NCBI GenBank assembly: GCA_024404475.1
Contig: JAKSPV010000008.1
Span: forward strand, 1 to 21,505
Source of the DNA: Clostridia bacterium
GTDB taxonomy: Bacteria > Bacillota > Clostridia > Oscillospirales > CAG-272
DNA: 21,505 nucleotides
Direction: 5' to 3'
Shown: in pieces, positions 6,874-14,540 of the stretch
Numbering within the stretch: the first letter of the stretch is position 1
How the letters are laid out: each line of letters opens with the position of its first letter
The notes under the pieces: generated by a model
Told to the model about the DNA's origin: nothing
Databases searched by the model: none
Seen by the model: the letters and a program-made list of their open reading frames with translations, nothing else
Translations under genes and position numbers: made by a program

Positions 6874-7971
6874 ATGACACTCGAAGAACTCGATAAAAAT
6901 ATGGCGATAACGAACGTCAAAACGCCGAATCTCGTCTGGCACGACCGCTACACGCCCGGCTTCTCGTTCGACGGCTGCGCCGATCTCGAAAATTTTCACC
7001 GGATCGACATGGCAAAACATAAGGATCACCTGCCCGAAGGCGTGCAGTACGGCTACCACTGCACCGGCATCACCCTGCGTTTCCGCACGAACGCGACCGT
7101 CGTCGCCGTCCGCGCCGTCAACTGGCTCGAAGCGTTCATGCCGATCATGCCGCTGACCGGCTCCCACGGCTTCGACCTCTATCTCGCCGACCTGCCCGAG
7201 GAGGGCGGCACCTCCCGCCTGCCCCGGTACAAATTCACCATGCGTCCGATGCCGACGCAGCCCGCCGTCGTCGCGGACGAATACCCCTTCCGCGTGCAGG
7301 ACAATCCCGGCTCGTGGCACGACGTCGAGATCGGCTTCCCGCTCTACAACGGCGTTCTCGAATTCGAAGTCGGTCTGAACGCCGAGGCGGAGATCGCGCC
7401 GCCGTCCCCGTTCGCTTTTGAGAAGCCCGTTCTGTTCTACGGTTCCTCGATCACGCAGGGTGCCGCCGCCAGCCGCCCCGGGACCTGCTACACGACGATG
7501 CTTGCCCGCGCGCTCCGTCTGCCGCAGATCAATCTCGGCTTCTCCGGCCGTGCGCTCGGTGAGCCCGAAATGGCGCGGTACATCGCAGAGCAGTCGCTTT
7601 CCGCGCTCGTCATGGACTATGACCACAACGCGCCGAACGCCGAACATCTCAAAAAGACACACGAGAATTTCTACAAGATCATCCGTGAGGCGCAGCCCGA
7701 CTTGCCGATCATCATGATGACGCGCCCGCACTACGAGATCAACCCCGGCGAGGCGGAAGAGAATTTCGCCGTCATCGAGGCGACCTACCAGCGTGCGATC
7801 GGCGCCGGCGACAAAAACGTCTATCTCATCGACTGCCGCGACGTCTTCGGCGACGACGGGGAGGACGCCTGCACGGTGGACACCTGCCACCCGACCGATC
7901 TCGGCTTCTACCGGATGTACTGTGCCGTCCGCCCGGTGCTCGAAAAGGCGCTCGGGATCCGTAAGGATTAA
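6874..7971 (+). CDS. SGNH/GDSL-family hydrolase (two-domain)
   Basis: Predicted serine esterase or deacetylase with an N-terminal beta-rich domain (about 1-180) followed by an SGNH catalytic domain. Block I is GSSITQG at 190-196, with S192 the likely nucleophile. The oxyanion Gly block is NLGFSGRALGEPEMA, the Asn block is in MDYDHNAPN, and the catalytic Asp/His pair is VDTCHPTDLG (D336, H339). No signal peptide is visible, so it should act in the cytoplasm. That suggests small acylated sugars or other soluble esters rather than a wall polymer. GGAGG at 6863-6867 lies 6 bases before the ATG. The next gene, a kinase-like protein, starts 17 bp downstream with no terminator, so the two are probably co-transcribed. 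The true substrate is unknown. Confidence 0.88.
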   Translation: MTLEELDKNMAITNVKTPNLVWHDRYTPGFSFDGCADLENFHRIDMAKHKDHLPEGVQYGYHCTGITLRFRTNATVVAVRAVNWLEAFMPIMPLTGSHGFDLYLADLPEEGGTSRLPRYKFTMRPMPTQPAVVADEYPFRVQDNPGSWHDVEIGFPLYNGVLEFEVGLNAEAEIAPPSPFAFEKPVLFYGSSITQGAAASRPGTCYTTMLARALRLPQINLGFSGRALGEPEMARYIAEQSLSALVMDYDHNAPNAEHLKKTHENFYKIIREAQPDLPIIMMTRPHYEINPGEAEENFAVIEATYQRAIGAGDKNVYLIDCRDVFGDDGEDACTVDTCHPTDLGFYRMYCAVRPVLEKALGIRKD

Positions 7972-7988
7972 CGGGAAAGGAGCGCCGC

Positions 7989-8954
7989 TTGCAGGATATA
8001 CTTTGCCGCTACGGGTTGGAGGACGCTGTCATCCGTCCCGTGCCGCCGCACGACGGCGGCAGAAACAGAGTTTTCATTCTGACAAAAGGAATCGAAAAAT
8101 ACGTTCTCCGGTTGTCGGAAACAGGCGACCGCACCGAGGAAGAATACCTTGCGGAGACCGAATTCGTCCGCCACCTCGCGGCGAATGGTGCGCCCGTTGC
8201 AGACGTTCTGCCGTCACGCGGCGGGAAACTCGTCGAGCGAACGGCAGACGGTGCTTTTGCCAGCGTGTTCCGCTATGCGCCCGGTATCCTGCTATCCGAA
8301 AACAGCTACCGCTACCGCGCCGACGCCCCGCTATCCGAATATTTTTACAACACCGGCAAGACGCTCGGGAAGCTCCACGCGCTCGCCAGAACATACGAGC
8401 CGCGTCACCGCCGCGCCGACTATTTCGATAAATACAACGACAGGTATATCGACCGGCTGATCCCGGACGACTACGCGCCGCTGAAAGAGGCGATCGGCGA
8501 GAGATTTGAGGCGTTCCGCGCACTGCCGCGGGACGAAAGCGTTTACGGGCTCGTCCACTTCGATTTCAGCGACGGGAACTATCACGTCGATATGGAAACG
8601 GGCAAGATCACCGTTTTTGATTTTGACAACGCGATGTACGCCTGGTATATGTTCGACCTCGCCAATCTCTGGACGCACGGCGTCGGCTGGTGCCGCGGGG
8701 AGGACGATCCGACAAAACGGCGGGCGATCATGGACGATTATTTCGCCGCCGTTCTCGCGGGATACCGGAGCGAAACAGATGTGTCGGACGAGCTGCTGCA
8801 AAAGCTCCCTCTGTTCGTTGACATGGTGTTCATTGAAAACATCGTGGATGAGTTCGAGTGCTGCCGCCGCGCCGGCACGGAAGTGGATGACGATGACATC
8901 GCGGACGCCGCTGATGCGCTGATCCGGCATATCGAACTGCCGATTTTGGATTGA
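7989..8954 (+). CDS. APH-type phosphotransferase (kinase-like), TTG start
   Basis: A 321-residue member of the aminoglycoside phosphotransferase/choline-kinase fold, ATP-dependent on an unknown small molecule. The catalytic loop is HFDFSDGN (H190 to N197, a Brenner-type HxDxxxxN) and the metal-binding DFD is at 211-213 in VFDFDNAMYAWYMFDLA. The N-lobe carries KYVLRLSE, consistent with the ATP-binding Lys strand. The start is TTG at 7989, chosen because AAAGGAG at 7976-7982 is spaced 6 bases away and the N-terminus fits the family. It lies 17 bp after the SGNH hydrolase and is followed by a strong terminator. It could be a homoserine-kinase-like, sugar or choline kinase. Nothing in the context specifically supports antibiotic resistance. 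Confidence 0.85.
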   Translation: MQDILCRYGLEDAVIRPVPPHDGGRNRVFILTKGIEKYVLRLSETGDRTEEEYLAETEFVRHLAANGAPVADVLPSRGGKLVERTADGAFASVFRYAPGILLSENSYRYRADAPLSEYFYNTGKTLGKLHALARTYEPRHRRADYFDKYNDRYIDRLIPDDYAPLKEAIGERFEAFRALPRDESVYGLVHFDFSDGNYHVDMETGKITVFDFDNAMYAWYMFDLANLWTHGVGWCRGEDDPTKRRAIMDDYFAAVLAGYRSETDVSDELLQKLPLFVDMVFIENIVDEFECCRRAGTEVDDDDIADAADALIRHIELPILD

Positions 8955-8976
8955 TCAAGACACACAAATAAATAGA

Positions 8977-9002
8977 AGAGAAGCCGTCGGCTTCTCTTTT
9001 TT
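8977..9002 (+). terminator. Intrinsic terminator after the kinase gene
   Basis: A 9-bp perfect stem AGAGAAGCC (8977-8985)/GGCTTCTCT (8989-8997) with loop GTC continues into a run of T residues. Confidence 0.9.
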
Positions 9003-9003
9003 C

Positions 9004-9032
9004 TTGCGCCCGGGCGCGATCTGTGGTATACT
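9004..9032 (+). promoter_or_regulatory. Sigma-A promoter of nnr
   Basis: TTGCGC (9004-9009), a 17-bp spacer, then TATACT (9027-9032), preceded by TGG (extended -10). It begins directly after the previous terminator and lies 31 bp upstream of the ATG. Confidence 0.8.
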
Positions 9033-9063
9033 TACGGTATCAAAACATTCCCGGAGGTGCTCT

Positions 9064-10560
9064 ATGGAACCGGTCGTTACGGCAGAAGTCATGCGCGTAT
9101 CGGACAAAGCGGCGATCGCAGCCGGCGTCAGTGAAGGCGAACTGATCCTGCGCGCTGCGACGGCGCTGCGGCAGGCGTACGGATACAAAGGCCCCGTCGC
9201 TGTCGTCGCAGGTCCCGGCAACAACGGAGCGGACGGGCTCGTTCTCGCGCGGCTGCTCGCCGAAGACGGGGTCCCTGTCGAGCTCTTTATGCTCGAAGAA
9301 TCGGGAGCTCCCGGTTGGAAAGCACGGATGAAAGAGGCGCTCGCCGCCGGCGCCGTACTGCACTACCCTGACGCCTCCGTCTCCTTTGACGGCTTTCCGG
9401 AAATCGTGGACTGCCTCTTCGGGACGGGCTTCCACGGCGAGGCGGCAGGGCTTGCCAAGGCGCTGATCGAAGCGATCAACCGCGCGCACGAGAGCGGCTC
9501 ATTCGTCGTCTCCGCCGATATCCCGAGCGGGCTTTCCGGCACGACCGGACTCGGCGGCTCGGCGGTCAAAGCCGACCTCACCGTCGCCATCCAGTTTTAC
9601 AAGACAGGGCTTTTTATGAACCGCGCGAAGGATCACACGGGGCGCGTCGTCGCCTGCGACATCGGCATCCCGCTCACCGGCGAGGCGGTTTACCTTCCGA
9701 GCAAGGAAGACTTCCGTGCGGTGCTCCGCCCACGCGAACACTACGCGCACAAGGGCACTTACGGTTACGTGACGATGATCGGCGGATGCGCCGCCTACGG
9801 CGGTGCGGTCAAACTCGCGGCGATGAGCCACGCGGCGCTTCGCGCAGGAGCGGGCGTCTCCCGGCTCGCGGTCCCGTCGTCGATCGTACCCGCGGTCTCG
9901 CCGTATATTCTCGAAGCGACGCTCTGCCCGATGCCAGACGAGGGCGGCTTCATGCGCTGTGACGAAGACGCGCTCGCGGGCGCCGTGCGCGGCGCCGCCG
10001 CAGTCGCGGTCGGCATGGGCTGGGGACGCGCCAAAGATAACGAAGCGATCCTCCGCTTTCTGCTCACGCATCTCACGGTGCCGCTGCTCATCGACGCGGA
10101 CGGCATCAACACGCTCGCCGCGATGGGCACGGACGTACTCCGCGAGGCGACCTGCCCCGTCGTTCTGACACCGCACCCGCTGGAATTTCAGCGGCTCTCC
10201 GGCGTTCCCGCCGCCGAAGCGGCGGCCGATCCCGTCAGGCACGCCAAAGATTTTGCCGAAGCGAACGGTGTGACGCTGCTCCTCAAAGGCACGACAACGG
10301 TCATCTCCGACGGGAAACAAACACTGCTCGTCAGCCGCGGCTGTCCCGGCATGGCGACGGCGGGCTCCGGCGACGTTCTGTCCGGCATCCTCACGGGGCT
10401 GCTCGGCTGGAACGAGCCGACGTCCCTGACCGTCGCGTGCGGCGCATATATTGCCGGGCTCGCCGGCGAGATCGCCGAGCGGGACGTGAACCCGATCAGC
10501 ATGACATCGGGTGACACGGCGCGGCACGTGGCCGATGCCGTCAGCGAAATGCTCCGCTGA
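9064..10560 (+). CDS. nnr: Bifunctional NAD(P)H-hydrate epimerase / ADP-dependent NAD(P)H-hydrate dehydratase
   Basis: Metabolite-repair enzyme: the N-terminal YjeF_N domain epimerises R- and S-NAD(P)HX, and the C-terminal ribokinase-like domain dehydrates S-NAD(P)HX back to NAD(P)H using ADP. The 498-residue protein shows GPGNNGADG at about 50-58 and ADIPSGLSGTTG in the epimerase half. The dehydratase half shows KGTYGYVTMIGG, TPHPLEFQRLSG, LLLKGTTTVISDG and AGSGDVLSGILTGLL (about 433-447, with D437). The ATG at 9064 has GGAGGT 5 bases upstream; codons further upstream overlap the promoter. Small departures from the usual motifs are GNNGADG in place of GNNGGDG, and LRAA where E. coli has LRAG. 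The gene ends 3 bp from the convergent flippase gene and its terminator lies inside that gene. Confidence 0.95.
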   Translation: MEPVVTAEVMRVSDKAAIAAGVSEGELILRAATALRQAYGYKGPVAVVAGPGNNGADGLVLARLLAEDGVPVELFMLEESGAPGWKARMKEALAAGAVLHYPDASVSFDGFPEIVDCLFGTGFHGEAAGLAKALIEAINRAHESGSFVVSADIPSGLSGTTGLGGSAVKADLTVAIQFYKTGLFMNRAKDHTGRVVACDIGIPLTGEAVYLPSKEDFRAVLRPREHYAHKGTYGYVTMIGGCAAYGGAVKLAAMSHAALRAGAGVSRLAVPSSIVPAVSPYILEATLCPMPDEGGFMRCDEDALAGAVRGAAAVAVGMGWGRAKDNEAILRFLLTHLTVPLLIDADGINTLAAMGTDVLREATCPVVLTPHPLEFQRLSGVPAAEAAADPVRHAKDFAEANGVTLLLKGTTTVISDGKQTLLVSRGCPGMATAGSGDVLSGILTGLLGWNEPTSLTVACGAYIAGLAGEIAERDVNPISMTSGDTARHVADAVSEMLR

Positions 10561-10563
10561 AAT

Positions 10564-12186
10564 TTATCCTCCGACTTTCACGCCGGCGCCTTGCGCCGGT
10601 GTTTTTTCTTTGCCGGTTCTGCCGACGAGCGCCGCGGCAAAGCGGCGCACTTCCCCGCGCCGGACGGCGCCGGTCAGCCGGAGCGCTACAAAATAGACGA
10701 GGACGGCAAGGACGATCCTTGCGGCGACGCTGCCGCCGCAGCCGACGAGCGGCAGCGGCAGAGACGCGAGAAGCCGGACGGCAGCGACCGCCAGAACGGA
10801 CGACAGGATCGGTCGAGCGATCCAATCCCCGACGCGGACGCGGAGGCGCGTGACCGCGAGCAGCCGCGCAATGCTGAGCGTGCCGTTCATGATCTCGCAG
10901 ACGTAGACCGTCACGAGGTAGCCGGCGATCCCGAGCCGCGGGACGAGGCAGACGACAAGACATAAGCTCACCGCGGCGTCGAGGAGGTTGATCTTCATAC
11001 AATGCACCTGCTCGCCGAGCCCTTTGAGCATGGCGTCCACCGATGAATCGATGTACATGATCGGCACGAGCGGTGCGAGAATGCGGATACCGGCGCCCGC
11101 CTCTGCGGAGCGGTAGACGCCCTCGCCGAGCGAGAAAGCGAAGCCGCTGAATATCGCGGACGCGCCGATCGAATAAAGCAGCGCAAGCCGGAACACGGCT
11201 GCCGCGATGCGGCGGATGCGGAGCGTCTCGCCCGTCTCCTTGGACGCGGCCACCTCGGGGATGAGGAGGCCGGAGACGCTCCCGAGGATCGCCGAGGGAT
11301 ACAAAATCAGCGGGAAAACCATCCCGTGCAAGACACCGTATGACGCAAGCGCGTCAGAAGCGCCGGCGCCGCTTTTCCGAAGTCCCCACGGGATCGCCAG
11401 ATGCTCCGCGCTGACGAGCCCCTGCCGGGCATACGAGCCGAGCGCCACGGGCAGCGCCGCCTCCGCGACCGTACGGAGATACCGCACGAACGGGCGCGGC
11501 GGGACGGACGTTTCCTTTTTCCGCCGCTCGGGCAGATACAGGAGCAGCGACGAGAGAAGTGACGCGCCCTCCGCGACGGCGGCACCGCCGACGACGGCAA
11601 GACAGGCGTATTCGATGCCGCCGGGTGCGAGAAGGTACAGTCCGCCCGCTGTCAGGAGAATCTTGACCGCCTGCTCGAGCAGCGAGACGGCGGCGTTCTT
11701 CCAGACCTTCCGCATCCCGGTGAAGTACCCGGCGAGTGCCGAAGTCAGCGAGATCGGCACGAGACTGACGGCAAGGACGCGGAGCGACGGCACGGTGCGC
11801 GCGTCGCCGAGAAGCGTCGTCCCAACGAAACGGGCAGAGAAAAAGAGAAGCGTGCCGGCGAGCGTGCCGAAGAAAGCGCTGTACACGAGGCACGCGCGAA
11901 CAACGGAGCGGATACGGAGCGGGCCGAACGTTTTACCGCTCTCCGTTTTGCTGCCGTCTGCCGCCGCGGCGCTTGCCGTCAGCCGCACGGCGGCAAGATT
12001 GACGCCGGAGCAGGCGACCGTCACGGCGAGCCCGTAGATGCTCATGACGAGCGTCAATAGCCCCGTTCCCTCGGCGCCGAGGACAGAGGTGACGTAGGCG
12101 TTGAAGCTGACGGCGACCGTACGCGTGAGAAGCGACATCGCGACCAGCAAAACGGCATTATAAAAGAACAGTTTTCCCCGCTTCAC
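10564..12186 (-). CDS. SpoVB/MATE-like polysaccharide (lipid-linked precursor) flippase
   Basis: Integral membrane protein of the MOP exporter superfamily (polysaccharide transport/SpoVB branch), which moves lipid-linked cell-wall or polysaccharide precursors across the cytoplasmic membrane. The 540-residue product carries about 13-14 hydrophobic helices. The GYFTGMRKVWKNAAVSLLEQ segment near residue 160 is typical of Clostridial SpoVB-like proteins. The start is GTG at 12186, preceded by AAGGAGG. The frame stays open 29 codons further upstream, but that stretch is polar and lacks a ribosome site. The last codons overlap the terminator of convergent nnr. It could be stage V sporulation protein B (spore cortex assembly) or a vegetative paralogue; Clostridia often carry several, so no symbol is given. 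Confidence 0.88.
   Translation of the reverse strand: MKRGKLFFYNAVLLVAMSLLTRTVAVSFNAYVTSVLGAEGTGLLTLVMSIYGLAVTVACSGVNLAAVRLTASAAAADGSKTESGKTFGPLRIRSVVRACLVYSAFFGTLAGTLLFFSARFVGTTLLGDARTVPSLRVLAVSLVPISLTSALAGYFTGMRKVWKNAAVSLLEQAVKILLTAGGLYLLAPGGIEYACLAVVGGAAVAEGASLLSSLLLYLPERRKKETSVPPRPFVRYLRTVAEAALPVALGSYARQGLVSAEHLAIPWGLRKSGAGASDALASYGVLHGMVFPLILYPSAILGSVSGLLIPEVAASKETGETLRIRRIAAAVFRLALLYSIGASAIFSGFAFSLGEGVYRSAEAGAGIRILAPLVPIMYIDSSVDAMLKGLGEQVHCMKINLLDAAVSLCLVVCLVPRLGIAGYLVTVYVCEIMNGTLSIARLLAVTRLRVRVGDWIARPILSSVLAVAAVRLLASLPLPLVGCGGSVAARIVLAVLVYFVALRLTGAVRRGEVRRFAAALVGRTGKEKTPAQGAGVKVGG
10581..10607 (+). terminator. nnr terminator nested in the 3' end of the flippase gene
   Basis: A 9-bp stem CGCCGGCGC (10581-10589)/GCGCCGGTG (10593-10601, one G-T pair) with loop CTT is followed by TTTTTT (10602-10607). 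It lies wholly within the last codons of the opposite-strand gene. There is no matching A-run on the left, so it acts on the plus strand only. Confidence 0.85.
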
Positions 12187-12195
12187 GGCGTCCCG

Positions 12196-12202
12196 CCTCC
12201 TT
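12196..12202 (-). promoter_or_regulatory. Ribosome binding site that sets the GTG start of the flippase
   Basis: AAGGAGG on the minus strand lies 9 bases before the GTG at 12186. No comparable site precedes the upstream in-frame GTG at 12273, so this site decides the start. Confidence 0.8.
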
Positions 12203-12290
12203 CCGCTCTTCTCTCCCGAGATATATGACGCGGACCCGCCCGGCAGAACGTCTTTTTTTGCGTTTTTCGGCACGATGGCGCCGAGACCTA

Positions 12291-12319
12291 TTGATTTCGC
12301 TCTGCTTTTGCGATATAAT
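12291..12319 (+). promoter_or_regulatory. Sigma-A promoter of the dCMP deaminase-tsaD operon
   Basis: TTGATT (12291-12296), a 17-bp spacer, then the consensus TATAAT (12314-12319), 40 bp before the ATG. Unlike the other promoters here it lacks TGn. It sits in the 173-bp divergent gap with the flippase gene. I found no convincing promoter for the flippase on the other strand. Confidence 0.82.
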
Positions 12320-12359
12320 GATAAATGTATAATTATCCTAAAATGCGGGAGGTTCGTCC

Positions 12360-12848
12360 ATGGAACGCGTCACGAAGGAAAACTACTATCTCGATATCGC
12401 CGAGACCGTCTCGGAGCGGAGCACCTGTATGCGCCGCCGCTTCGGCGCGATCATCGTCCAGAATGACGTCATCATTTCCACCGGCTACAACGGTGCCCCC
12501 CGCGGTCGGCAGAACTGCTGCGACCTCTGCCGCTGCATCCGCGACGAGATGAAGATCCCGCGCGGCGAGCGGTACGAGCTCTGCCGCTCCGTCCACGCCG
12601 AGGCCAACGCGATCATCGCGGCGTCCCGCGAGCAGATGCTCGGCTCGACGCTGTACATGGTCTGCACGAGCCCGAAAGACGGCTCCGTCATGCCCGGCAC
12701 GACGAGCTGCATGATGTGCAAGCGCATGGTGCTCAACGCCGGCATCTCAAAGGTCGTCGTGCGCGACACGAAAACAGAGTTCCGCGTGATCGACACGACG
12801 GAATGGATCGAAAACGACGACAGTCTGTCCGGCATTTTCGGGTACTGA
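12360..12848 (+). CDS. comEB: Deoxycytidylate (dCMP) deaminase, ComEB type
   Basis: Zinc enzyme that deaminates dCMP to dUMP, feeding thymidylate synthesis. The 162-residue protein has the catalytic HAE motif in SVHAEANAI (H79, E81) and the second zinc motif CMMC (C117, C120). The insert between NGAPRGRQNC and HAE is Cys-rich, as in other Clostridial dCMP deaminases. GGGAGG at 12347-12352 lies 7 bases before the ATG. It is the first gene of a five-gene operon running to tsaD. In many Bacillota comEB lies near ywlE and upp, so finding a ywlE-like phosphatase two genes later agrees with that conserved context. CMP or other cytidine substrates are less likely given the family match. Confidence 0.93.
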   Translation: MERVTKENYYLDIAETVSERSTCMRRRFGAIIVQNDVIISTGYNGAPRGRQNCCDLCRCIRDEMKIPRGERYELCRSVHAEANAIIAASREQMLGSTLYMVCTSPKDGSVMPGTTSCMMCKRMVLNAGISKVVVRDTKTEFRVIDTTEWIENDDSLSGIFGY

Positions 12849-12849
12849 G

Positions 12850-13578
12850 ATGCACAAAAAGAAACTGACGGCACGAAAAAAAGCCGAACTGGAAAAAAAG
12901 AGGAAACAGAAGATCATCAAGACCGTCTGCATCCTCGTGCTCGCCGCCGTACTCCTCGCCGCGGGGACGTTTCTCATCGTCCGGAACTACGACGCGATCC
13001 GCGCGCGGATCGAAAACAGCGGGCGCACGCTTCTCACGCCGGTAGATGAGGAGACCCTGCTCGACAAAAAGTCGGGCACGTATTACCGGCTCGCGCCGCC
13101 GCAGTACGAACCCGCCGAAAAAGGCGAGGCGCGAGCGTGGAGCCCCGCACTCGATGACCGCGTGTTCTACGCGATCGGCGACGCCGATCCTGCGCTCTGG
13201 CTGGCGGAAGAGTACGCCGCCACCGGCACGCGCATCTATTACAACCAGTCGATCGAACTGCCGACGCTTGAAGAACTGCATCCCGACCGCATCCGCGTCA
13301 TCGACACGAGCCACGTGATCGCTTCCGAGGTCGCCGTCGTGACAGACGAAGCCCTGATCGCCGAGGCGCTTGACCTGTTTTTCACCGCAGAGGACAAGCA
13401 GCATCCCTTTGAATGGGACTTCCGGCTCGATCTCAAACTCTGCTCGTCGGAATGGCCGGAGATCGTTTATAACCTGACTTACTACGACACGGAAGAGGGC
13501 GCGTACCTCATGGATCGGAAATCGCTCCGCAGCGTTTTTCTGGGGACACTCCTCCGCGACGCGATCAATTATCAATAA
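12850..13578 (+). CDS. Membrane-anchored protein of unknown function
   Basis: I do not recognise this 242-residue protein. The N-terminus is strongly basic (MHKKKLTARKKAELEKKRKQK). One hydrophobic segment follows at about residues 24-44 (KTVCILVLAAVLLAAGTFLIV). The remaining 195 or so residues are acidic, mixed alpha/beta in character and have no Cys pair, consistent with an extracytoplasmic domain held by a single N-in anchor. There is no lipobox and no clear catalytic motif. It starts 1 bp after the dCMP deaminase stop with no strong ribosome site of its own, so translational coupling is likely. It ends 19 bp before the phosphatase gene. Its place inside a housekeeping operon suggests a conserved vegetative role, but no function can be assigned. 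Confidence 0.8.
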   Translation: MHKKKLTARKKAELEKKRKQKIIKTVCILVLAAVLLAAGTFLIVRNYDAIRARIENSGRTLLTPVDEETLLDKKSGTYYRLAPPQYEPAEKGEARAWSPALDDRVFYAIGDADPALWLAEEYAATGTRIYYNQSIELPTLEELHPDRIRVIDTSHVIASEVAVVTDEALIAEALDLFFTAEDKQHPFEWDFRLDLKLCSSEWPEIVYNLTYYDTEEGAYLMDRKSLRSVFLGTLLRDAINYQ

Positions 13579-13597
13579 ATCACAAGGAGGCGCGGTC

Positions 13598-14071
13598 ATG
13601 GCGCTTGTCACCGAAAAAGAGCCCGCCGCGCTGAAAACGGACGGGCACGCCCGGCGCGTTTTGTTCGTCTGCACGGGCAACACCTGCCGCAGCCCAATGG
13701 CTGCCGCGATCCTTGCGCGTCTTCGTCCCACGTGGGAAGTTTCGTCCGCCGGCCTTTTCGCGGACGGCTCGCCGATCTCCGAAAACGCGCTGCTCGTGCT
13801 TCATGAAAACGGAATCACATCGGCGGACAGCCACATTTCGACGCCGGTCAGCGAAGAGCTGATCATCGGCGCAGACGATGTTGTCGGGATCTCCTCGCGT
13901 CACGCAATGGCGCTGACGATGCGCTTTCCTGCCGCCGCCGCGAAGATCCGCCCTTTGCCGTTCGACATTCCCGATCCGTTCGGCGGCGACGCGGACACGT
14001 ACCGCGCCGCGTATGCATCGCTCGAGCGGGCGATCGGAGAGATGTTCGGGGAGGTGCCGCATGGAAAATGA
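13598..14071 (+). CDS. ywlE: Low-molecular-weight protein phosphatase, YwlE-like (probable protein-arginine phosphatase)
   Basis: Cytoplasmic phosphatase of the LMW-PTP fold. The 157-residue protein has the P-loop CTGNTCRS (C25 nucleophile, R31) near the N-terminus and the general-acid Asp in DIPDPFGG. In Bacillus YwlE a Thr inside the P-loop (CTGNTCRS) favours phospho-arginine, whereas tyrosine phosphatases have Ile there; this protein has the Thr (T29). So arginine phosphatase activity is inferred, as the counterpart of an McsB kinase not seen here. AAGGAGG at 13584-13590 lies 7 bases before the ATG. About 18 residues precede the core, slightly longer than usual. Its last 11 bases overlap the start of rimI, indicating coupled translation. 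Confidence 0.9.
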   Translation: MALVTEKEPAALKTDGHARRVLFVCTGNTCRSPMAAAILARLRPTWEVSSAGLFADGSPISENALLVLHENGITSADSHISTPVSEELIIGADDVVGISSRHAMALTMRFPAAAAKIRPLPFDIPDPFGGDADTYRAAYASLERAIGEMFGEVPHGK

Positions 14072-14540
14072 CGTTCTGCTCATTCCCGTGACGGAGGAAC
14101 TGCTCCCCGCGATTGTTGCCATTGAAAACGATTCCTTCTCCGACCCGTGGTCGGAGACGTCGCTCCGCGAATGCAGCGAAAACGAGCGGATGATCTTTCT
14201 CGCCGCCGCACGCGGCGATGACGTTCTCGGCTTCGGGCTCCTCGGCGTCGCCGCCGATGAGAGCGAGGTGCTCGACATCGCCGTGTCACCCGCCGCGCGC
14301 GGGTGCGGCATCGGCAAAACGCTGCTCGGCGCGCTTCTGGACGGTGCAAAACAGCGCGGCGCCGCCGCGTGCTATTTGGAGGTGCGCGAATCGAACGCAC
14401 CGGCGATCGGCCTGTATACGGGCTTCGGCTTCCGTCCGGTCGGACGCCGCAAGAATTACTATCAAAAACCACGGGAGGACGCCATTGTGATGGCGCTCAC
14501 CCTTGACACAGAGGACACACATGCTGATCTTAGCGATTGA
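14061..14540 (+). CDS. rimI: Ribosomal protein S18-alanine N-acetyltransferase RimI
   Basis: GNAT acetyltransferase that acetylates the N-terminal Ala of ribosomal protein S18. The 159-residue protein shows the acetyl-CoA loop RGCGIGKTLL at about 82-91. YLEVRESNAPAIGLYTGFGF and the GRRKNYY sequence follow near the C-terminus; both are characteristic of RimI. The ATG at 14061 has GGGGAGG just upstream and overlaps the ywlE end by 11 bp. The 3' end overlaps the tsaD start by 20 bp. rimI beside tsaD is the classic bacterial arrangement, which supports the specific name over a generic GNAT. The usual partners tsaE and tsaB are not upstream here. Confidence 0.9.
   Translation: MENDVLLIPVTEELLPAIVAIENDSFSDPWSETSLRECSENERMIFLAAARGDDVLGFGLLGVAADESEVLDIAVSPAARGCGIGKTLLGALLDGAKQRGAAACYLEVRESNAPAIGLYTGFGFRPVGRRKNYYQKPREDAIVMALTLDTEDTHADLSD

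Noticed and set aside
7989..8954. Antibiotic-resistance aminoglycoside phosphotransferase
   Set aside because: The fold matches, but the context is chromosomal and paired with an esterase, and no resistance-specific motif is visible.
9064..9600. Inactivated epimerase half of nnr
   Set aside because: The motif changes (GNNGADG, LRAA, PSGLSGTTG) are modest. E. coli also lacks the Asp after PSGL, so loss of function is not supported.
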